From assembly GCF_020523825.1 (NCBI RefSeq), contig NZ_JAJALK010000004.1:248001-312000 (forward strand): 64,000 bases of DNA. The letters run 5' to 3'. Positions 59,553 to 64,000 of this stretch are shown one piece after another. Source of the DNA: Methylobacterium brachiatum (lineage in GTDB: Bacteria > Pseudomonadota > Alphaproteobacteria > Rhizobiales > Beijerinckiaceae). How positions within the stretch are numbered: the first letter of the stretch is position 1; each line of letters opens with the position of its first letter. The position numbers were made by a program, and so were the translations under genes. Below the pieces are notes generated by a model. The model saw only the letters and a list, made by a program, of their open reading frames with translations, had not been told where the DNA came from and ran no database searches.

Positions 59553-60635
59553 ATGGACGCGGTCACCCCTGCCAGCCTCGCTTCCGTCGGCGAGATATCG
59601 GATGGAATCCATTTCGGTCTCGACGAGGCGGTGTACCACGCGGATCCGGCCCTCGGCTCGACCGACCTGAAGCAGCTCGCGGCCGAGCCGGCGGCCTACT
59701 GGTTCGGCTCCGCGCTCAATCCCGGCAGGCCCGAGGAGGTCGAGGAGGCGGCGCACCGGATCGTCGGCCGGGCGGTGCACAAGTTCGTGCTGGAGGGCCC
59801 GCAGGCCTTCCACGCGCGGTTCGAGCGCCATCCCGAGGGCGATGACCTCCTCGTCACTGCCGACCAGCTCGGCGCCTGGCTGAAGGATCATGGCGAGAAG
59901 GCACCGGCAACGAAGGCCGCGCGCGTCGAGCTGATCCGCGCGCTGTGCGAAACCGATGGCGTCGAGCCGCCCCGGATCCTCGATCACCTGCTCAGGGAGG
60001 CTGCGGAGGCCGGCCGGACCCTGCTCAAGGGGGCGGATTTCGACCGGATCGTCCAGGCCGGCGGCGCGGTGCTCGACAACCCGCATCTCGCCGGATCCTT
60101 CCACGGCGGCCAGCCCGAGGTCTCGGTCTTCTGGACCGAGACGGTCGACGGCGAGCCGGTGCGCCGGAAGGCCCGGTTCGACTACCTGAAACCCCGCGCC
60201 GTGGTCGACCTGAAATCCACCCGCCCGCGCGACGGTCTGCCGTTCGTCGCCTCGTGTCGGCGCGCGCTGGGCGAGTGGAATTACCCGACCCAGGCCGCCG
60301 CCTACCTGCAGGGCCGTACCCGGCTGGCCGCGCTCGTTGCCGAGGGGCGGGTCTTCGGGGATCACGACCCGGCCTGGCTCGCCCGGGTCGCAGCCGCCGA
60401 GCAATACGCCTTCGTCTTCATCTTCTGGGCGTCGGTCGGCGCGCCGCTCACCTGGGGCGGGGTCATGTCGCCGGGCAACCCGGTGCTGGACATCGGCGCC
60501 GAATACGTCCGCCGCGCCCTGGAGAACTACGTCGGCGCCCGCCGCGCGCACGGAGTCTCCGCGCCCTGGATCACCCATCAGCCGCTCGAGGAGATCGAGC
60601 TCGATCACCTGCCTCGGTGGTTCGGCGCGGCTTGA
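59553..60635 (+). CDS. RecE-like exonuclease (PD-(D/E)XK fold)
   Basis: 360 residues from the ATG at 59553, with GGGGAG upstream. The start (ISDGIHFGLDEAVYHADPAL, GSTDLKQLA) and the nuclease core (RKARFDYLKPRAVVDLKSTR, then NYPTQAAAYLQG) match the RecE/exonuclease VIII-type family of phages. The D-x-K segment is VVDLKST, with the supporting RFDY upstream. It would resect DNA ends 5' to 3' for annealing by a partner, probably the next gene. Confidence 0.87.
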   Translation: MDAVTPASLASVGEISDGIHFGLDEAVYHADPALGSTDLKQLAAEPAAYWFGSALNPGRPEEVEEAAHRIVGRAVHKFVLEGPQAFHARFERHPEGDDLLVTADQLGAWLKDHGEKAPATKAARVELIRALCETDGVEPPRILDHLLREAAEAGRTLLKGADFDRIVQAGGAVLDNPHLAGSFHGGQPEVSVFWTETVDGEPVRRKARFDYLKPRAVVDLKSTRPRDGLPFVASCRRALGEWNYPTQAAAYLQGRTRLAALVAEGRVFGDHDPAWLARVAAAEQYAFVFIFWASVGAPLTWGGVMSPGNPVLDIGAEYVRRALENYVGARRAHGVSAPWITHQPLEEIELDHLPRWFGAA

Positions 60636-60678
60636 GCCGCGGCCGCGTCCCGCCCGCACCCAACCCGGAGACACCATC

Positions 60679-61839
60679 ATGGACGGCGAGATCATCACGC
60701 AGGACGGCGAGGTCCTGGAGCCCGGCGCGGTGGCCGCGCTGGACAGCGGCACGGTCGCCGCGATGTCGAGGGCCGAGATCACCGCGCAGGTCGAGACCGC
60801 GCGCCGGTATCCGCGCTCGGTCACCCGGGCGAGCAAGAACATCAACTCGCTGGCGACCCTCGACGACCAGGCGGCCCAGGAATGCATCTACGCCCTGCCG
60901 CGCGGCGGTAGGCCGATCCGTGGCCCATCGATCCGGCTGGCCGAGATCGTGGCGCAGCAATGGGGGAACAACCGGGTCGCGACCCGGGTGATCGAGGTCG
61001 ATCGCCGCGAGAAGGTGATCGTGGCCGAAGCGGTCTTCCACGATCTGGAGACGAACGCCGCCGTGAAGGCGACGGTCCGCCGCCGCATCAGCGACCGTCA
61101 AGGCCGGCTCCTGAACGACGACATGATCGTCGTCACCGGCAACGCGGCGTCTTCGATCGCACGCCGCAACGCCATCCTGGCCGGGGTGCCGAAGGGCATC
61201 TGGCGCCGCGCCTACGAGGCGGCCGAGGGCGTGGTGAAGGGCGACGTGAAGACTTTGGCCGAGCGCCGGGCCGGCTCGATCAAGGCGTTCGGCACCTGGG
61301 GCGTGAAGCCCGAACAGATCTTCGCCGCGCTCGGCGTCGTCGGCGAGGACGAGATCACGCTGGAGCACATCCCGACCCTGATCGGCATGTTCCAGGCGAT
61401 CAAGAACGGAGAGGAGACGGTCGAGAGCCTGTTCATCAACCGCGCCGCGCAGGCCGGCAAGGCGTTCGACAAGGTCTCCGACCCGCTCAACGATGGCGAC
61501 ACGCAGGCCGGCCCGCAGGTCGCTGCCGGGAAGACGGAGGCCGCGAACCCCGATCACGGCGAAACCGGAGATACCGCAGGTGAGGGCGCCGAGGCCGAGC
61601 CCGATCGGTCCAATCCGGTGCCGGAGGCGGCATCGGGGGCGGCCGACGGGGCGGCGCAGGACAAGACCACCATCGACCCGTCGCATCCGGACTACGACCG
61701 TGGATTCCGCGACGGCGAGGCCGGCACCAAGAAGTGCCTCAGCGAGGAGATCAAGGCGGATCCGGCCCGGTACGCCACCTGGCGGGCCGGGCATCGCGAC
61801 GGCACCGCGGCCCGCGTACGTGAAGAGGCCGAAGCATGA
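60679..61839 (+). CDS. Probable recombination partner protein, family not identified
   Basis: 386 residues from the ATG at 60679 (GGAG upstream). The N-terminal 260 residues (SVTRASKNINSLATLDDQAA, MIVVTGNAASSIARRNAILA, TWGVKPEQIFAALGVVGEDE) are a conserved-looking domain found where RecT/Erf/Sak annealing proteins sit in RecE-type operons. The last 130 residues are disordered, then end in HPDYDRGFRDGEAG, a pattern like ribosome-modulation-factor motifs. A single-strand annealing role is inferred only from position. Confidence 0.65.
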   Translation: MDGEIITQDGEVLEPGAVAALDSGTVAAMSRAEITAQVETARRYPRSVTRASKNINSLATLDDQAAQECIYALPRGGRPIRGPSIRLAEIVAQQWGNNRVATRVIEVDRREKVIVAEAVFHDLETNAAVKATVRRRISDRQGRLLNDDMIVVTGNAASSIARRNAILAGVPKGIWRRAYEAAEGVVKGDVKTLAERRAGSIKAFGTWGVKPEQIFAALGVVGEDEITLEHIPTLIGMFQAIKNGEETVESLFINRAAQAGKAFDKVSDPLNDGDTQAGPQVAAGKTEAANPDHGETGDTAGEGAEAEPDRSNPVPEAASGAADGAAQDKTTIDPSHPDYDRGFRDGEAGTKKCLSEEIKADPARYATWRAGHRDGTAARVREEAEA

Positions 61840-61911
61840 TGTCTCGCCCGAACCAAGCCGCTGCCGCCACCTCGATGGCGTCGAGCTCAACGGCATGCCG
61901 GAGGCGCGATC

Positions 61912-62010
61912 GTGACCGGTAAGCGGCTCGTTCACGAGCATCATCCTCGTCGGTCGAATGCGGCGCACGACGTGATGGCAGATCTGATCCGTGCGAAGGC
62001 ACAAGGCTGA
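61912..62010 (+). CDS. Possible very small protein before the excisionase-like gene
   Basis: 32 codons from a GTG at 61912 (KRLVHEHHPRRSNAAHDVMA) to the stop at 62008-62010. A second frame just upstream ends GVELNGMPEARS at 61913. Either may be a real small gene; there is no strong ribosome site to decide. Included so that the 188-bp gap is described. Confidence 0.25.
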   Translation: MTGKRLVHEHHPRRSNAAHDVMADLIRAKAQG

Positions 62011-62027
62011 AAAGCGGGGAGGGGGCG

Positions 62028-62390
62028 ATGGCGCGTGAACTTCTCGCAAGCGCTGCCGATTTGGTTCGTGAATTTGGCTTCACGGAACGACACTGGATTC
62101 GACAAGCTGCGGCTGGAAGAATCCCGGGTGCTCGACAGCCTTTCGGTCCGCGATCATCTTGGGTGTTCGATCTGCGTGCCGTGCGTCAGTGGTGGGATGC
62201 TTCGACGAGGACGGTGCCAGAATGGCCGACATCTACCTCCGCGGCAAAACGTGGTGGGGCCGGATCCAGAAGAACGGCCAGGACATCCGCGAATCCCTCG
62301 GAACACGATCTGAGAGCGTTGCTCGCCAACGTCTTGCAGTCTGGCTCGCCGACCTTGAGGCCCAGGCGTGGGGTGGGAAGCCGCGGCTGA
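62028..62390 (+). CDS. Excisionase-like winged-helix protein
   Basis: Open from the ATG at 62028 (strong GGGAGGGGG upstream). The first 60 residues (LVREFGFTERHWIRQAAAGR, VFDLRAVRQWWDAS) have the look of a MerR/AlpA-type excisionase. The frame then runs 169 bp into the integrase gene; the second half (rich in S, R, A) may simply be the overlap. Close coupling of xis and int is common in tRNA-integrating phages. Confidence 0.65.
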   Translation: MARELLASAADLVREFGFTERHWIRQAAAGRIPGARQPFGPRSSWVFDLRAVRQWWDASTRTVPEWPTSTSAAKRGGAGSRRTARTSANPSEHDLRALLANVLQSGSPTLRPRRGVGSRG

Positions 62391-63430
62391 CCTTGAACGC
62401 CGTCATCGCGGCATTCATCACCGAGCATGGCCCGTCGCTGCGCCCAAGCACGCTCCGCCGCTACGGCGTGTCGATCAACTGGCTGAACGAGCACTTTAAA
62501 GGCAGGCTGCTTCTCGAACTGCGCGCCAAGGACCTGAAGGACTTCGAGACCGCCCGGCGCACGGCCGGCGCGTCGGCGCCGACGGTCCGGCGCGACCTCG
62601 CGTGCCTGTCGACGATCTTCGGCTTCGCGATCGAGAACGAGTGGGCCGACATCAACCCGGTCATCCCGTTCCTCAAGCAGCGGTCGAAGCGCGGCCTGCG
62701 AGAAGCGCCACCGCGCACCCGGTATCTCAGCCGTGCCGAGGAGGCGCGATTGCTCGAATCGTCGGTGCCCTACGTGCGCGACGCCATCCTGTTCGCGATC
62801 TACACCGGCCTGCGCCAGGAGGAGCAGTTCTCGCTCACCTGGCCGCAGATCGACCTGGCGCAAAAGCAACTCACCGTCTCGGCCGAGACCGCGAAGGGCA
62901 AGCGAGAGCGCACGGTGATCCTGCTGCAGCCCGCCCTCGACGTGCTCGCCCGGATGCCGCGACACATGAAGAGCGCGTTCGTCTTCCACCACGGCGCCGC
63001 GACGACGAAGCGAGGGCAGCGCCGAGCGGCGGCCGTAGAGCGGCCCGAGCGCAACGACGGCGAGCGATTCAATCACCTGGACCGGGGCATGCGCCGAGCC
63101 GCTGTGCGCGCGAAGGTGAAGGACCTGCGCTGGCACGATCTGCGTCGGACCCACGGCTGCCGGTTGCTTCAGGAGGAGAAGTGGTCGCTGGAGATGGTGC
63201 GTGACCAGCTTGGCCACCGCAGCGTCGTCCAGACCGAACGCGCCTATGCGTTCTTGGAGGTCGAGGCCCGGCGAACGGCGGCCCACGGAGCCGGCACAAA
63301 TCCCGGCACAGGGGAGGGCGCCCTGATTGCGCAGGAGATCGACGCGGCTACCGGCAAGCCAATCGAAGCACAAAAGCCGGCACAGGGTCAGCGGACTGAT
63401 CTGAAAAAACGAATTCGATCAGCACGTTAA
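62222..63430 (+). CDS. int: Tyrosine site-specific integrase
   Basis: 402 residues from the ATG at 62222. The N-terminal arm and core-binding domains come first (SLRPSTLRRYGVSINWLNEH). The catalytic residues are R198 (TGLRQEE), H305 and R308 (WHDLRRTHG), H332 (LGHRSV) and Y342 (ERAYAFL). All expected positions are present, so it should be active. It stops 17 bp before attR and would recombine the tRNA-Gln attachment site. Confidence 0.95.
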   Translation: MADIYLRGKTWWGRIQKNGQDIRESLGTRSESVARQRLAVWLADLEAQAWGGKPRLTLNAVIAAFITEHGPSLRPSTLRRYGVSINWLNEHFKGRLLLELRAKDLKDFETARRTAGASAPTVRRDLACLSTIFGFAIENEWADINPVIPFLKQRSKRGLREAPPRTRYLSRAEEARLLESSVPYVRDAILFAIYTGLRQEEQFSLTWPQIDLAQKQLTVSAETAKGKRERTVILLQPALDVLARMPRHMKSAFVFHHGAATTKRGQRRAAAVERPERNDGERFNHLDRGMRRAAVRAKVKDLRWHDLRRTHGCRLLQEEKWSLEMVRDQLGHRSVVQTERAYAFLEVEARRTAAHGAGTNPGTGEGALIAQEIDAATGKPIEAQKPAQGQRTDLKKRIRSAR

Positions 63431-63447
63431 GACTTGAGGCGACTGGC

Positions 63448-63493
63448 TTTTGGTACCGCCATTCCCAGGTTCGAATCCTGGCGCCCCAGCCAA
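63448..63493 (+). repeat. attR core (46-bp direct repeat of the tRNA-Gln 3' part)
   Basis: Exact copy of 2358-2403. Only the region from the anticodon loop to the CCA is present, so this is the displaced host 3' end and not a functional tRNA. It marks the right boundary of the prophage. Confidence 0.93.
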
Positions 63494-63505
63494 GCCTCCG
63501 CTCAG

Positions 63506-63871
63506 TCAATGATCTGATTGCAGACGGCTCTCGGCCGCTTCTGCGGCGAGGCCGATTGTACGCAGCGCTGTTGCACGCGCTTGTCCACAGGACAGGGCGT
63601 TGACGATTTGTGCTACCGCTTCCCGTCGTGGGGCGGTAGACTGGTGGCGTAGGCCATCAGCAAAGATCCCGGGCCGGGAAAGCTCCAACCCGGCGAAACT
63701 GTTCGCGCCTTCGACCGGTCGCCGCTCGCAGGTATCGGCACGGATCAGGCTGGTGCCGACCGCGAAGGTTCCGCCATCGACCGAACGCTCGCAGATGCGG
63801 TGCGGCATAGGGATCTTGAACACCGCTCGCGGTCGGCCGTCCCCCCCTGCGCTACATCCGGCAGCAGCCAC
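63506..63871 (-). CDS. Possible host hypothetical protein
   Basis: 121 codons on the minus strand with a plausible body (VDGGTFAVGTSLIRADTCER, NSFAGLELSRPGIFADGLRH). No family recognised, and an equally long frame exists on the plus strand, so coding status is uncertain. It lies just outside attR in host DNA. Confidence 0.35.
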   Translation of the reverse strand: MAAAGCSAGGDGRPRAVFKIPMPHRICERSVDGGTFAVGTSLIRADTCERRPVEGANSFAGLELSRPGIFADGLRHQSTAPRREAVAQIVNALSCGQARATALRTIGLAAEAAESRLQSDH

Positions 63872-63885
63872 GCTTCACAGCCGCC

Positions 63886-64000
63886 TCACGGGCTGGTCGG
63901 CCCCACGGCCCCGACACGTGCCGCCCGAGCCTTCAGCCGTGCGGCGGCCGCGGCGTAGCCTCCGCCAGCGCCATCGATGAAGTGCATGTGCCCGCTGCTC
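63886..64000 (-). CDS. C-terminal end of a host gene, truncated by the window edge
   Basis: 37 codons in one minus-strand frame (MHFIDGAGGGYAAAAARLKA, then RAARVGAVGPTS) end at the stop at 63886-63888. The start lies beyond the window. Too little is visible to name it. Confidence 0.35.
   Translation of the reverse strand, partial: SSGHMHFIDGAGGGYAAAAARLKARAARVGAVGPTSP

Noticed and set aside
63448-63493. A second tRNA-Gln gene at the right end
   Set aside because: Only the 3' part is present; the acceptor 5' strand, D arm and 5' half of the anticodon stem are absent. It is the attR copy.

Overview
The window is a GC-rich alphaproteobacterial chromosome segment, most likely Methylobacteriaceae (this assignment is an inference). 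It holds an almost complete integrated prophage of about 61 kb. Pointers to the lineage are high-GC codon use, LexA boxes of the GTTC-N7-GTTC type, a MucR-family regulator, GcrA-like and GapR-like proteins, and tail genes of the gene-transfer-agent (GTA) type. Host DNA is present only at the edges: the end of a thiamine-diphosphate enzyme gene and an aldehyde dehydrogenase on the left, and about 0.5 kb of poorly defined sequence on the right.

The prophage sits in a tRNA-Gln(UUG) gene. A 46-bp direct repeat, the 3' part of that tRNA, lies at 2358-2403 (attL, inside the intact tRNA) and 63448-63493 (attR). The tyrosine integrase ends 17 bp before attR. Layout: (1) 2.4-11.7 kb, accessory left end: a LuxR/LuxI acyl-homoserine-lactone quorum-sensing pair with a small partner gene, a LexA-controlled UmuDC polymerase V pair, small genes and remnants, and a low-GC three-gene cassette (HEPN-like protein, KGGVGR-type ATPase, second P-loop ATPase). 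(2) 11.7-50 kb, late genes on the minus strand, read right to left: DNA methyltransferase, small and large terminase, a giant portal/MuF/nuclease-like fusion, protease, capsid, connectors, tail tube, chaperones, tape measure with embedded lysozyme, GTA-type tail tip, fibre, endolysin, holin. (3) 50.2-56.8 kb, minus-strand NusG-like, GcrA-like, replication initiator, DnaB, methyltransferase, RuvC-like and GapR-like genes. (4) 57-58.4 kb, control region with two divergent HTH regulators, four GTCCACG-N3-CGTGGAC operators and a second LexA box. (5) 58.5-63.4 kb, rightward early genes: RecE-like nuclease, a probable recombination partner, excisionase-like protein, integrase.

The late region is interrupted by cargo genes, most on the opposite strand and of lower GC: a diguanylate cyclase between terminase and portal, a small membrane protein between capsid and protease, a five-gene block (AraC, MucR, HD-GYP phosphodiesterase, soluble PAS chemoreceptor, small protein) between chaperone and tape measure, and a lipoprotein cluster inside the tail-tip genes. 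The prophage thus carries AHL production and sensing, c-di-GMP synthesis and degradation, and chemoreception. It looks like a signalling-rich prophage able to read or alter lysogen behaviour. The candidates I would look at first are the AHL system with its hairpin-masked luxI start, the HEPN-like/KGGVGR/P-loop cassette, and the portal-MuF-nuclease fusion.
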